A stretch of DNA of 64,000 nucleotides from Rhizobium oryzihabitans (GCF_010669145.1 NZ_CP048632.1:558001-622000); one strand, 5' to 3'. Numbered from the stretch's first letter, positions 8,458-17,448 are shown. Program-made: numbers and translations. The notes: generated by a model from the sequence alone, not told the origin.

Positions 8458-9827
8458 CGGTGCTTGATCTGCATCATCAGGCGGTTTTCCGGTCGCAATG
8501 TCACTCTCATCAGCGGCTCCGCCGCAGCCGCGGACCTGTTTTCAAGGTGAACCGTCTGCAGGAGAACGGCAAGGATCGCCACGGCCTCCATCATGGCAAA
8601 GGCATTGCCGATGCAGATGCGTGGGCCGGCTCCGAAGGGCATGTAGGCATAGCGGTGGCGCGCCTTGACCTTTTCGGGCTCAAAACGTGACGGGTCAAAG
8701 CGTTCGGGTTTATCCCAAAGCGACGTGTGCCGGTGGACGGCATAGATCGGCACATAGAGAACGGTTCCGGCCGGAATATCGTGCTCGCCGAGCCTGAAAT
8801 CCTGCAGCGCCGTGCGGGTGATGACCGGGGCAGGCGGGTAAAGCCGCATTGCCTCAGAAAACACCTGCCGGGTGTAGGTCAACCCGGCGATATGGTCTGC
8901 TGTGACCGGCTCTCCGGCGGTGACGGCTTCGATTTCTTCGATGACCCTCGTTTCCACATCGCTGTTTTGTGACAGCAGGTGGAATGTCCAGGCGAGGCCG
9001 AGCGCCGTCGTTTCGTGGCCGGCGGTGATGAAGGTCAGAAGATTGTCGATGATTTCCGTGTCGCTCATCATGCGTCCGGTTTCCGGATCCCGGGCTTCCA
9101 GCAGCATGGAGACGAGGTCGGTTCTCCCGGTCGGGTTCTTTCGCCGCCCGGCGATGACCTTTGCAAGGCTGGCGCGCAGATAATCGACGGCGGCGCGGGA
9201 TTTGCGCCGACCGGGATGGGGCAGCCATTCCGGCGCACCCAGCATGGCGAGAGCGAAAGTCCAGCCTGTCGGTCTCAGATAGTCGGTGATGCTCTGTTCG
9301 ACACGCGCGATATCGATGCCGCATCCGCCGGACATCATGGTTTCGACGATGATGTCGAATGTGGTTCGCATCATTTCATGGCCGATATCGATGTCACCGA
9401 TGGAAGGGGAGCGCCAGCGTGTTTCCGTGCGCCGCGCCGTCTCGATCATGACCGGCAGCAGCTCCAGCAGTTTTTCATGCCGGAAGGCGGCGGATACGGA
9501 TTGCCTTTGCCATTTCCAGTGGTCGCCATCTGCCGTCAGGAGACCCTGCCCAAGCGCGGGGCCGAGCACCCGGCGCACATCCTCGCCCTTTCCGAGCAGA
9601 TGGGCGTTCTTGACCAGGGCTTCGTGGATCAGCACGGGGTCGGCGAGGTGTACACGCATTGTGCCGCCGAGACGGGTAAAGACCGCCGGTTCGCTGAAAA
9701 TATCCGGTGGCAGTGCCTTTAGCGGATTACGCACAAGGGAGATTGCCAGACGCGCGGCGGCGAGTTTCGATAGGGGTTCTGCTGTGGCAGATGATGTGGA
9801 CGGTGTGTGGAGGCCGGTTCCGGTCAT
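8433..9827 (-). CDS. Cytochrome P450
   Basis: Soluble bacterial P450 of 464 aa. All landmarks are present: I-helix oxygen-activation motif AGHETT (residues 269-274), K-helix EAMR (ExxR, 325-328), PERFDPSRF, and heme loop FGAGPRICIG with axial Cys405. ATG 9827 is chosen over one ten codons upstream because AAGGAG stands 6 nt before it. No ferredoxin or reductase gene adjoins it, so electron partners are elsewhere. It is divergent from a TetR regulator with two palindromes in the shared promoter. Sequence style resembles CYP102/CYP4-like fatty-acid and terpenoid oxidisers, but substrate is unknown. Confidence 0.93.
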   Translation of the reverse strand: MTGTGLHTPSTSSATAEPLSKLAAARLAISLVRNPLKALPPDIFSEPAVFTRLGGTMRVHLADPVLIHEALVKNAHLLGKGEDVRRVLGPALGQGLLTADGDHWKWQRQSVSAAFRHEKLLELLPVMIETARRTETRWRSPSIGDIDIGHEMMRTTFDIIVETMMSGGCGIDIARVEQSITDYLRPTGWTFALAMLGAPEWLPHPGRRKSRAAVDYLRASLAKVIAGRRKNPTGRTDLVSMLLEARDPETGRMMSDTEIIDNLLTFITAGHETTALGLAWTFHLLSQNSDVETRVIEEIEAVTAGEPVTADHIAGLTYTRQVFSEAMRLYPPAPVITRTALQDFRLGEHDIPAGTVLYVPIYAVHRHTSLWDKPERFDPSRFEPEKVKARHRYAYMPFGAGPRICIGNAFAMMEAVAILAVLLQTVHLENRSAAAAEPLMRVTLRPENRLMMQIKHRKNKLPTA

Positions 9828-9871
9828 TGACAGCTCCTTCAATTCGCGTTTGAACAACGGGATTTTGCTGT

Positions 9872-9887
9872 TAAGGTATATACCTTA
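9872..9887. promoter_or_regulatory. Operator palindrome 1 in P450/tetR intergenic region
   Basis: TAAGGTATATACCTTA is a perfect 16-bp palindrome, 45 nt upstream of the P450 start. It matches the second site 27 bp away in its AAGGT and CCTT arms. Inferred binding site for the adjacent TetR protein. Confidence 0.8.
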
Positions 9888-9898
9888 TTTTAGGTATT

Positions 9899-9914
9899 TA
9901 AGGTGCATGCCTTA
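9899..9914. promoter_or_regulatory. Operator palindrome 2 in P450/tetR intergenic region
   Basis: TAAGGTGCATGCCTTA is a near-perfect palindrome with the same outer arms as site 1 (TAAGG/CCTTA). It ends 7 nt before the tetR start, so binding would block tetR expression too. An extra half-site AGGTAT lies between the two (9892-9897). Confidence 0.75.
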
Positions 9915-9921
9915 GGTTTCA

Positions 9922-10599
9922 ATGGCGAGGCAGGATTTTATGAAGAGCGACGAGGCACAGCCACCACGGAAACGGCGCACGCGCGACAGGATTCTGGATG
10001 CCGCCCTCGACCTGTTCAACGATCGCGGGCCTGATCGCGTAACGACTGCCGAAATCGCCCTTGCGGTCGATATCAACGAGGGCAATCTTTATTATCATTT
10101 CCGGACGAAGGAATTGCTGGTCCTCGCGCTGTTTGCGCGGTTCGAAGCCGATGCGATGGTGCTTGTCGCAACCGTTGATGGGGCAGGCGAGGGGGCTGCT
10201 GCCACCTATGCCGGCTTTCTGCGTCAATGGTTCTCTCTGGTGTGGAGTTACCGCTTTCTGTTTCGCGATCTGGTCGGTCTGGTTGCGCTTGCACCGGCGC
10301 TGGTGGAGCCGGTCAGGACCATAAGTGCTGCCATGCGGCTGGCGGTCGGTGATATTGTCAGCCGTATGCAGAAAGCGGGGCTGGTGGATATTCCCGAAAG
10401 CGAACACGATGCGGTCCTGACCAACCTATGGATCGTTTCGACCTATTGGGCGGCCTATCTCAACCTGCAGGAAGGCGTCAGCGAATTCGGACCGCAGCAG
10501 CTGGACTGGGGGCTGCAGCAGGTTTCCAGCCTGTTCAGGCCCTATCTTTCTGCCGAGGCGAAGGCCGAGCTTGAAGCACTTGTTGAAATCGAAGCTTGA
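9922..10599 (+). CDS. TetR/AcrR family transcriptional regulator
   Basis: 225-aa regulator with an N-terminal helix-turn-helix (RDRILDAALDLFNDRGPDRV, then TTAEIALAVDINEGNLYYHF, about residues 23-65). A helical ligand-binding C-terminal domain follows. It is divergent from the P450 gene, and two AAGGT-type palindromes lie in the 94-bp gap, so local autoregulation and control of the P450 are inferred. ATG 9922 has a weak TAGG, while ATG 9940 six codons later has AGGA only 4 nt upstream; either could be the start. No downstream gene is on the same strand. Confidence 0.9.
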   Translation: MARQDFMKSDEAQPPRKRRTRDRILDAALDLFNDRGPDRVTTAEIALAVDINEGNLYYHFRTKELLVLALFARFEADAMVLVATVDGAGEGAAATYAGFLRQWFSLVWSYRFLFRDLVGLVALAPALVEPVRTISAAMRLAVGDIVSRMQKAGLVDIPESEHDAVLTNLWIVSTYWAAYLNLQEGVSEFGPQQLDWGLQQVSSLFRPYLSAEAKAELEALVEIEA

Positions 10600-10628
10600 T
10601 ATCTCCGGCTGGAGACATAGTCTCGTCG

Positions 10629-10661
10629 CAAAAAAAGCCCGCGACGGTATGTGTCGCGGGC
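10629..10661 (-). terminator. Intrinsic terminator of the formaldehyde dehydrogenase-like gene
   Basis: GCCCGCGAC (10637-10645) pairs with GTCGCGGGC (10653-10661). On the minus strand the stem is followed by a run of T (complement of the A-run at about 10630-10636). It can also fold on the plus strand after tetR but has few T there. Confidence 0.88.
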
Positions 10662-10691
10662 ATTTCGTCGTAGGATCTGATTGAGGGAGGC

Positions 10692-11882
10692 TCAGGCGGC
10701 CTTCAGCAGATCGCCATGCGGGTCGAGAACGAACTTGGTTGCAGCGCCCTGATCGAAGCTTTCATATCCCTGCACGGCGTCATCGAGTGCGATGATCTTG
10801 GCGTTGACGATATCGGCAATAGGCAGACGGTCATGCAGGATGGCCTGCATGAGCTGACGGTTATACTTCAGAACCGGCGTCTGGCCGGTATGGAAGGACT
10901 GCGCCTTTGCCCAGCCGAGGCCGAAGCGCAAAGACAGGCTGCCCTGTTTCGCCGCAGCGTCGACCGCACCCGGATCCTCGGTGACATAAAGGCCGGGAAT
11001 GCCGATCGAGCCGGCAGCGCGGGTGATCTCCATCATCTGGTTGAGAACGATGGCCGGCTGTTCGCCGCCGGAATGGCCGCGTGCCTCAAAACCGACGGCG
11101 TCGATGGCGCTGTCCACCTCATTGGTGCCGACGATCTGCGCGATCATATCGCCCAGCCGGTCTCCCTTGGAGAGATCGACGGGTTCGAAACCGACCCTTG
11201 CGGCGTGCGCAAGGCGATCCTTGTTGAAATCGCCGATCATGACGACCGCGGCACCGAGGATACGGGCCGAGGCGGCAGCCGCGAGACCAACCGGGCCGGC
11301 ACCCGCGACATAGACAGTGGAGCCGACGCCGACACCGGCCTTGACCGCACCGTGGAAGCCGGTCGGCAGGATGTCTGACAGCATGGTAAGGTCGCGGATC
11401 TTGGCCATCGCCCTGTCGCGGTCGGGAAACTTCAGGAGGTTGAAGTCGGCATAGGGGATGGTGACATAGCGGGCCTGTCCGCCGATCCAGCCGCCCATAT
11501 CGACATAACCGTAAGCGCCGCCGGCGCGCGACGGGTTCACGGTCAGGCAGACGCCGGTATCCTGCGACTTGCAGCAGCGGCAGCGGCCGCAGGCGACGTT
11601 GAAGGGCACGGAGACGATGTCGCCGATATCAAGCATTTCGACATCGACGCCTTTTTCAATGACTTCGCCAGTGATTTCGTGGCCGAGAACGAGACCCGGC
11701 ATCGCCGTGGTGCGGCCGCGCACCATATGCTGGTCGGAACCGCAGATATTCGTGGAAATAACCTTGAGAATGACACCGTGCTCGATGCGGCGGCCATCCG
11801 GCGCCTCCAGCTTCGGGTCGTCGATGTCTCGGACTTCGACCTGGCCCGGCTTCAGATAAACGACGCCTCTGTTCCTGCTCAT
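10692..11882 (-). CDS. fdhA: Glutathione-independent formaldehyde dehydrogenase-like zinc enzyme
   Basis: 396-aa medium-chain zinc alcohol dehydrogenase. Catalytic-zinc ligands are seen in NICGSDQHMVRG and GLVLGHEITGEV; the structural-zinc loop CGRCRCCKSQDTGVC has four Cys; the NAD Rossmann motif is VAGAGPVGLAAA. The overall layout (MSRNRGVVYLKPGQVEVRDI start, RAGGAYGYVDMGGW loop) is that of Pseudomonas-type formaldehyde dehydrogenase with tightly bound NAD, which dismutates aldehydes. ATG 11882 has AGGAGG upstream; a longer in-frame extension is rejected. An intrinsic terminator follows. Broader aldehyde specificity is possible. Confidence 0.88.
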   Translation of the reverse strand: MSRNRGVVYLKPGQVEVRDIDDPKLEAPDGRRIEHGVILKVISTNICGSDQHMVRGRTTAMPGLVLGHEITGEVIEKGVDVEMLDIGDIVSVPFNVACGRCRCCKSQDTGVCLTVNPSRAGGAYGYVDMGGWIGGQARYVTIPYADFNLLKFPDRDRAMAKIRDLTMLSDILPTGFHGAVKAGVGVGSTVYVAGAGPVGLAAAASARILGAAVVMIGDFNKDRLAHAARVGFEPVDLSKGDRLGDMIAQIVGTNEVDSAIDAVGFEARGHSGGEQPAIVLNQMMEITRAAGSIGIPGLYVTEDPGAVDAAAKQGSLSLRFGLGWAKAQSFHTGQTPVLKYNRQLMQAILHDRLPIADIVNAKIIALDDAVQGYESFDQGAATKFVLDPHGDLLKAA

Positions 11883-12309
11883 ATCCATCTCCTCCTTGGG
11901 TTTGAACATCAATGCCGGCCCGCTCCTCCGCAGGCAGGATATTGTCGAACTGCACGGACGAACCGGTGACGGCTCGCATGCGATCTCTCGGCGCAGGGAT
12001 GGAAAGGGGAGCACATGGAGCGTTTCGAAAAGACGCCGCCACCTCCTGATCGTCCGCCGCCGCAATCACCGGCATTTCGCCGGTTTTCCGGTTCCACCTC
12101 GCTGAATTGACGGGATGGTGCCGGATGCCTGCAGCAAACCATGTGGCGGGCGAGGTGACGTTCGGGAATACGACACCCTCTGTAGCCTTAACGACACGCG
12201 TGTTCACGTCAGCAGCAACAATTGCCGTCTCGCAGACACGGCATCGATACTCTGTTGCAAGTTGCGCTCGAGACGATAAATTACCTTTTTATTATTTAAG
12301 GATTTTATT
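11883..12309. other. Divergent intergenic region with possible structured leader
   Basis: About 430 bases between the formaldehyde dehydrogenase-like gene and the acyltransferase. I see no gene. Two nested folds are visible: CACCTCGC (12095-12102) with GCGAGGTG (12150-12157) enclosing ATGGT/ACCAT, and ACCGGC/GCCGGT at 12068-12084. The right edge (12275-12309) is AT-rich and probably holds the acyltransferase promoter. No known riboswitch class was recognised. Confidence 0.4.
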
Positions 12310-12912
12310 GTGATCATTTTTAAAAAAATCTGTTTTGCAGTATCGGCCTTGTCCGTTACGCCGCACCTGGTCCTGCTTTTCATGGCAAAACCCGGAAACC
12401 CGATCTTCCGGGACATCGAGGCGTGGAGCGAAAAACTTCTTCGGAGGTCATCGACGCAGCGGGGTGATCTCATGCTCGATGCGGTGAGATTGCTGACCGG
12501 CACAACCGAGTTTCGCAACCTTTTTTATTATCGGCTGCCGAGGGCTCGTTTTTTCAAGTTTCTGGCACGGCCTGAAAATACGCTGCACATTCTCACCCCC
12601 GATATAGGCCCCGGCCTGTTCATCCAGCATGGGTTTGCAACGATCATATCGGCCGAGTCGATCGGCGCCAATTGCTGGATAAACCAGCAGGTCAGCATCG
12701 GTTACACCAGCTCGACCGGCGCACCCAAGATTGGGGACGACGTTACGATAAATGCCGGCGCCAAGGTGCTGGGAGACATTGTCGTGGGTGACAATGCCAA
12801 AGTGGGTGCGAATGCGGTTGTCATAAAAAACGTTCCCTCCGACTGCACCGTCGTGGGCGTTCCCGCGCGGATTGTCAGACGCGCGGGACTGAGGGTGGAT
12901 GAGGCGCTGTGA
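12310..12912 (+). CDS. Hexapeptide-repeat (serine acetyltransferase-like) acyltransferase
   Basis: 200-aa protein with an N-terminal hydrophobic segment and a C-terminal left-handed beta-helix (IGPGLFIQHGFATIISAESIG through GAPKIGDDVTINAGAKVLGD). It ends with the family cap VVGVPARIV. It resembles the serine-acetyltransferase-like branch found near polysaccharide genes, but lacks the N-terminal SAT domain of CysE. The start is GTG with AAGGA upstream. The 5' region is much more AT-rich than neighbours, which hints at separate ancestry. Acceptor substrate unknown; paralogous to cysE and the gamma-carbonic anhydrase only in fold. Confidence 0.78.
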   Translation: MIIFKKICFAVSALSVTPHLVLLFMAKPGNPIFRDIEAWSEKLLRRSSTQRGDLMLDAVRLLTGTTEFRNLFYYRLPRARFFKFLARPENTLHILTPDIGPGLFIQHGFATIISAESIGANCWINQQVSIGYTSSTGAPKIGDDVTINAGAKVLGDIVVGDNAKVGANAVVIKNVPSDCTVVGVPARIVRRAGLRVDEAL

Positions 12913-12960
12913 GGCCTGATCCCTGCGGGACAAATCCGCTCCGGGCCCTTTGATCGCAGC

Positions 12961-13832
12961 CTATCGGTCGATCGATTTTCTCAGGCGGCCGGCGGCATCC
13001 TGAATATATTGCCAGGCGACGCGGCCGGAGCGGCCGCCGCGTGTGGTCGCCCATTCCAGCGCCTCGTGATGAAGGGTTTCTCGATCGAGCCCCAGATCGA
13101 AATGCGCGGCATAGCTGTCGATCATCGTCAGATAGTCTTCCTGTCCGCATTTGTGGAAGCCGAGCCAGAGGCCGAAGCGATCCGAGAGCGAGACTTTCTC
13201 TTCCACCGCTTCCGAGGGGTTGATGGCCGTCGACTGCTCGTTTTCCATCATGTGGCGCGGCAGAAGGTGGCGGCGGTTGGAGGTGGCGTAAAACAGGACG
13301 TTGTCCGGCCGTCCCTCGATGCCGCCGTCAAGCGCCGCCTTCAGGGATTTGTAGGCCGTGTCGTCGTGATCGAAGGAGAGGTCGTCGCAGAAGACGATGA
13401 CGCGTTCACCGGAGGCCTTCAATATGTCGAGCAAAGCGGGCAGGGTGTGGATATCCTCGCGGTGTACCTCGACCAGCTTCAGGGGAACACCGCTTGCGGC
13501 GCGCACATCTTCGTGAACGGCCTTGACCAGCGAGGATTTGCCCATGCCGCGCGCGCCCCAGAGCAACACGTTGTTGGCCGGAAAACCATCGGCGAAACGC
13601 AGGGTGTTTTCATGCAGGATGTCGCGCACATGATCGACGCCGCGAATGAGCTTCAGCGCGATGCGGTTGGGCCGCGAGACCGGCTGGAGGAAGGAGTTGA
13701 CCGGCGACCAGACGAAACAATCCGCCGCATTCCAATCGTTTATGGCCGGCGCGGGCCAGCCAGCCGTTCCACGGCAACGTTCAGCCTACGCAGTTCGGCA
13801 AGAAGCAGGGTGGCCGTCTCTTCTCGAATCAT
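12961..13832 (-). pseudogene. DUF815 AAA-type ATPase, interrupted by a -1 frameshift
   Basis: Predicted P-loop ATPase (WGARGMGKSSLVKAV Walker A; VIVFCDDLSF Walker B). The conserved N-terminus starts at ATG 13832 (MIREETATLLLAELRRLNVA) but hits TAA at 13740 after RLAGPRRP. The body continues in the -1 frame (PAINDWNAADCFVWSPV...) to 12961. Restoring one G near 13744-13757 gives a 290-aa protein, the normal family length. Without it only a GTG at 13629 could start a truncated form lacking about 67 residues but keeping the Walker motifs. Function of the family is unknown. Sequence error and true mutation are both possible. Confidence 0.82.
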
Positions 13833-14039
13833 GGTGTTTCTTCCGCTTATCTGGTGTTCAAAACGATGTTTTCGGCCCGGCCTAGCATGGCGTTTCCGGC
13901 CCATAAAGGTTAAGAGGTCCGGAATCGGTACGGCGGGGTCCCTGCATCTGTTGCAATCCCGGCGTTCCCCACTATATTCCGGCGGCTTGAAAGCTGGGGC
14001 GGCATACGAGGTCGTGCCGTAATCGTTGAGGAGTTTTAT

Positions 14040-14387
14040 ATGTTCATTAGTCAAGCTTTTGCCCAGGACGCAACGGGCGGCGCATCGGCCTTCGGGTCTG
14101 GCCTTGAAATGCTTTTCCTGTTTGCGCCGCTTATGGTGGTCTGGTACTTTTTCCTCATCCGTCCGCAGCGCGCGCAGATGAAGAAGCGTCAGGAGACGCT
14201 GACCAGCATTCGCCGTGGCGATCAGGTCGTTCTCGGCGGCGGCATCGTCGGCAAGGTGACCAAGGTCATCGACGACAATGAACTCGAAGTCGAAATCGCA
14301 GAAGGCGTGAAAATCCGTGCCGCTCGTGCCTACATTGCCGAAGTGCGCGTGAAGGGCGAAGTGGTCAAGACGGAAGCCGCTTCCTGA
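14040..14387 (+). CDS. yajC: Preprotein translocase subunit YajC
   Basis: 115-aa inner-membrane protein of the SecDF-YajC complex that assists SecYEG-dependent export. One membrane segment is visible (LEMLFLFAPLMVVWYFFLIR, about residues 21-40), then the conserved cytoplasmic part RPQRAQMKKRQETLTSIRRG and the VVLGGGIVGKV turn. It is 81 nt upstream of secDF on the same strand, the usual alphaproteobacterial order. GAGGAG precedes the ATG. Confidence 0.95.
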   Translation: MFISQAFAQDATGGASAFGSGLEMLFLFAPLMVVWYFFLIRPQRAQMKKRQETLTSIRRGDQVVLGGGIVGKVTKVIDDNELEVEIAEGVKIRAARAYIAEVRVKGEVVKTEAAS

Positions 14388-14468
14388 TCCTGCCGGATAA
14401 TTGAACGTCCGCTTCCGAATTTGACGGGTTGCGTCATCAGCGCAACCCCAACCCTGACCGAGATCGAA

Positions 14469-17033
14469 ATGCTTCATTTTTCCCGTTGGAAAACAGTCTT
14501 CATCTGGCTGCTTGTGCTGGCAAGCGTCTTTATCGCGTCTCCCAACCTGTTTTCGGACAAACAGCTGGAGGGCATGCCTGCCTGGTACAAGGACAACAAG
14601 GTAACGCTCGGTCTCGACCTTCAGGGCGGCTCGCACATCATGCTCAAGATCGAGCGTTCCGACATTGTCAAGGAACGGCTTGAAACTATCGTCGGCGATG
14701 TGCGCACCCAGCTTCGCGACGCCAATATCCGCTATTCGGGGCTGACCGGTAACGGCCAGCTGATCCAGGTTCGCATCAGCGACCCGGCACAATACGAAGC
14801 CGCCAAGAACGCGCTTCGCGACCTGACGCAGCCGGTGTCCGCCGGAACGCTGGTCGGCGGTTCCATCACCGAAGTGACGATGAACGACGGCGGCGACAAT
14901 CTGCTGCGGCTCAACCTCACGGATGAAGGCATCGATTACCGCCTGTCTTCGGCCGTGTCGCAGTCCATCGAAGTCGTGCGCCGCCGCGTTGACGAAGTGG
15001 GCACCACCGAGCCGCTCATCCAGCGTCAGGGTTCCGACCGCATCATCGTGCAGGTACCTGGCCTTCAGGACCCGCAGCGCCTGAAATCGCTCCTCAACCA
15101 GACGGCAAAGCTGTCCTTCCGCATGGTCGACACCACCATGCCGGTGCAGGAAGCCATGAACGGCCGTCCGCCCGCGACCTCTGAAGTTCTCTATTCGCAA
15201 GATGATCCGCCGGTTCCCTATCTGGTGGAACGCCGTGCGCTGGTTTCCGGCGACAATCTCGTCGACGCGCAGGCAAGCTTCAACCAGCAGACCAACGAAC
15301 CGGTCGTCACCTTCCGCTTCGACAGCCGCGGCGCGCAGCGCTTTGCGCAGGCGACGCAGCAGAATGTCGGCAAGCCTTTTGCCATCGTGCTCGACAACCA
15401 GGTCATCTCAGCACCTGTTATCCGCGAGCCGATCATCGGCGGCTCGGGACAGATTTCCGGGAACTTCTCGGTTCAGGGCGCCAATGACCTTGCGGTGCTG
15501 CTGCGCGCGGGTGCGCTGCCGGCCACGCTGACCGTGGTCGAAGAACGCACCGTCGGTCCGAGCCTTGGTAACGACTCCATCACCGCCGGCCTGACGGCAA
15601 GCGCCATCGGCGCCGTCGGCGTCCTCATCTTCATGTTCGTCTTCTACGGCTTCTTCGGCCTGCTCGCGAATATTGCGCTCATCGTCAACGTCGTCATGCT
15701 GCTTGCGGTCCTCAGTGTGATCGGATCGACGCTGACCTTGCCCGGCATTGCCGGTATCGTCTTGACGATCGGCATGGCGGTGGATTCCAACGTTCTGATC
15801 TATGAGCGAATACGCGAAGAGGTAAAGAGCGGCAAACCGCTGATCCAGTCACTGGACAACGGCTTCACCCGCGCCTTTGCGACCATTGTCGACGCCAACC
15901 TGACGACACTGATCGTGGCGAGCGTGCTGTTCTACATGGGCACCGGTCCGGTCAAGGGTTTTGCCGTTACGCTCGCCGTCGGCATCATCACCACCGTCTT
16001 CACGGCCTATACGCTGACGGCGTGGATGTTCGGCTACTGGGTTCGCCGCAGCCGCCCGAAGCATCTGCCCAAGGGTGTGCGTACCGCCATGTTCGATGGC
16101 CGCGACATTCCCTTCATGCGCTATCGCCGCGTGGTGTTCATGATCACCGGCGTGATCATGCTCGCCTGTGTCGGCGGTTTCGTTGCCAAGGGCCTGAACC
16201 TCGGCATCGACTTCCAGGGCGGTTCGGTTATCGAAGTGCGCGCCAAGCAGGGTGAGGCCGATCTCGCCGATATTCGCGATCGTCTGAACCAGTTGAACCT
16301 CGGTGAAATCCAGGCGCAGAACTTTGGCACACCGCAGGATGTTCTCATCCGCATTCAGGCGCAGGACGGCGGTGAAAATGCCGAGCAGTCCGCCATCACC
16401 ATGGTGCGTGGCGAGCTTGAGGACAAATATGACTTCCGCCGCGTGGAAGTCGTCGGTCCTGCCGTTTCCGGTGACCTGACCTTCACCTCCACGATCGGCG
16501 TTGTGCTCGCCATGGCGGCGATTATGGTCTACATCTGGGTTCGCTTCGAGTGGCAGTTTGCACTCGGCGCGGTCATCTCGATGGTTCACGACGTGGTCTT
16601 CACCATCGGCCTCTTCGTCTTCCTGGATATAGAGTTCAACCTCACCAGTATCGCGGCGATCCTGACGATCATTGGTTATTCGCTGAACGACACCGTCGTC
16701 ATCTATGACCGTGTCCGTGAAAATTTGAGGCGGTACAAAAAGATGCCGCTGTCGATGATCATCGATGCGTCGCTGAACCAGACCCTGTCGCGCACGATCC
16801 TGACTGGTCTGACTGTCCTTCTGGCGCTTCTGGCACTCTACCTCTTCGGTGGCGAGGTCATCCGTTCCTTCACCTTCGCCATGCTGTTCGGCGTCGGTAT
16901 CGGCGTGTTCTCCTCGGTCTATATCGCGGCTCCGGTGCTGATCGCCTTCAAGCTGCGTCCCGATAGCAAGGATGCGGAAGACGAGAAGGATGAGAAGTCC
17001 GGCAACGCCATCGGCGGCAAGCCTGCCGTCTGA
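14469..17033 (+). CDS. secD/secF: Fused protein translocase subunit SecDF
   Basis: 854-aa inner-membrane fusion of SecD and SecF that uses the proton gradient to help complete protein export. The SecD half has an N-terminal membrane helix (WKTVFIWLLVLASVFIA), a large periplasmic domain with GLDLQGGSHI, and five helices ending near residue 540. The SecF half starts around FMRYRRVVFMITG, contains GIDFQGGSVIEV and ends with five helices. ATG 14469 is preferred; a TTG 16 codons earlier gives a non-conserved leader. The fused form is usual in Rhizobiales. Its stop overlaps the next start by one base (TGATG). Confidence 0.95.
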   Translation: MLHFSRWKTVFIWLLVLASVFIASPNLFSDKQLEGMPAWYKDNKVTLGLDLQGGSHIMLKIERSDIVKERLETIVGDVRTQLRDANIRYSGLTGNGQLIQVRISDPAQYEAAKNALRDLTQPVSAGTLVGGSITEVTMNDGGDNLLRLNLTDEGIDYRLSSAVSQSIEVVRRRVDEVGTTEPLIQRQGSDRIIVQVPGLQDPQRLKSLLNQTAKLSFRMVDTTMPVQEAMNGRPPATSEVLYSQDDPPVPYLVERRALVSGDNLVDAQASFNQQTNEPVVTFRFDSRGAQRFAQATQQNVGKPFAIVLDNQVISAPVIREPIIGGSGQISGNFSVQGANDLAVLLRAGALPATLTVVEERTVGPSLGNDSITAGLTASAIGAVGVLIFMFVFYGFFGLLANIALIVNVVMLLAVLSVIGSTLTLPGIAGIVLTIGMAVDSNVLIYERIREEVKSGKPLIQSLDNGFTRAFATIVDANLTTLIVASVLFYMGTGPVKGFAVTLAVGIITTVFTAYTLTAWMFGYWVRRSRPKHLPKGVRTAMFDGRDIPFMRYRRVVFMITGVIMLACVGGFVAKGLNLGIDFQGGSVIEVRAKQGEADLADIRDRLNQLNLGEIQAQNFGTPQDVLIRIQAQDGGENAEQSAITMVRGELEDKYDFRRVEVVGPAVSGDLTFTSTIGVVLAMAAIMVYIWVRFEWQFALGAVISMVHDVVFTIGLFVFLDIEFNLTSIAAILTIIGYSLNDTVVIYDRVRENLRRYKKMPLSMIIDASLNQTLSRTILTGLTVLLALLALYLFGGEVIRSFTFAMLFGVGIGVFSSVYIAAPVLIAFKLRPDSKDAEDEKDEKSGNAIGGKPAV

Positions 17034-17425
17034 TGGCCGGCGGGATTGAAATACGCCCGGCCCATTTTCCCGGCCGGGCGCCCATCGATGCCTATGGCAA
17101 TGGCGGTTTCCGCTTTGCCGACATGTCGCATCGCGGTTCGCTCCTGCTTCTGCCTTCCGGCATTTACGGGTGGAGCCCGGTCGATGCGAAGGAATTCGCG
17201 CTCGAGCATTTCGACAAGGTTCTGGCTGAAGCGCAGGATATCGAAGTGCTTCTGATCGGCACGGGCGATGGCATGCGGGTTTTGCCGAAGGAATTGCGCG
17301 CGGCCTTTAGGGATTCGGGCATTTCGGTTGATCCCATGAGTACGGGGGCTGCCGTGCGCACCTATAATATCATGCTTTCGGAATCGCGCGCCGTGGCTGC
17401 GGCGCTGATTGCCGTCGAAGGCTGA
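17033..17425 (+). CDS. Mth938-like domain protein (NDUFAF3-related)
   Basis: 130-aa protein of the Mth938/DUF498 family. It reads GGFRFADMSHRGSLLLLPSGIYGW in the first third and VLLIGTGDGMRVLPKELR in the second, both typical. The human relative NDUFAF3 is an assembly factor of respiratory complex I. Its ATG shares one base with the secDF stop, so translation is coupled. It is followed 24 nt later by an NDUFAF6-like gene. Role in bacteria is inferred. Confidence 0.86.
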   Translation: MAGGIEIRPAHFPGRAPIDAYGNGGFRFADMSHRGSLLLLPSGIYGWSPVDAKEFALEHFDKVLAEAQDIEVLLIGTGDGMRVLPKELRAAFRDSGISVDPMSTGAAVRTYNIMLSESRAVAAALIAVEG

Positions 17426-17448
17426 CAGGACGTTTCGCGCGGGGAACC

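Noticed and set aside
13740..15200. 486-aa open frame on the minus strand through secDF and yajC
   Set aside because: Only its last 30 codons (from 13832) are meaningful, as the N-terminus of the frameshifted DUF815 gene; the rest is antisense to secDF.
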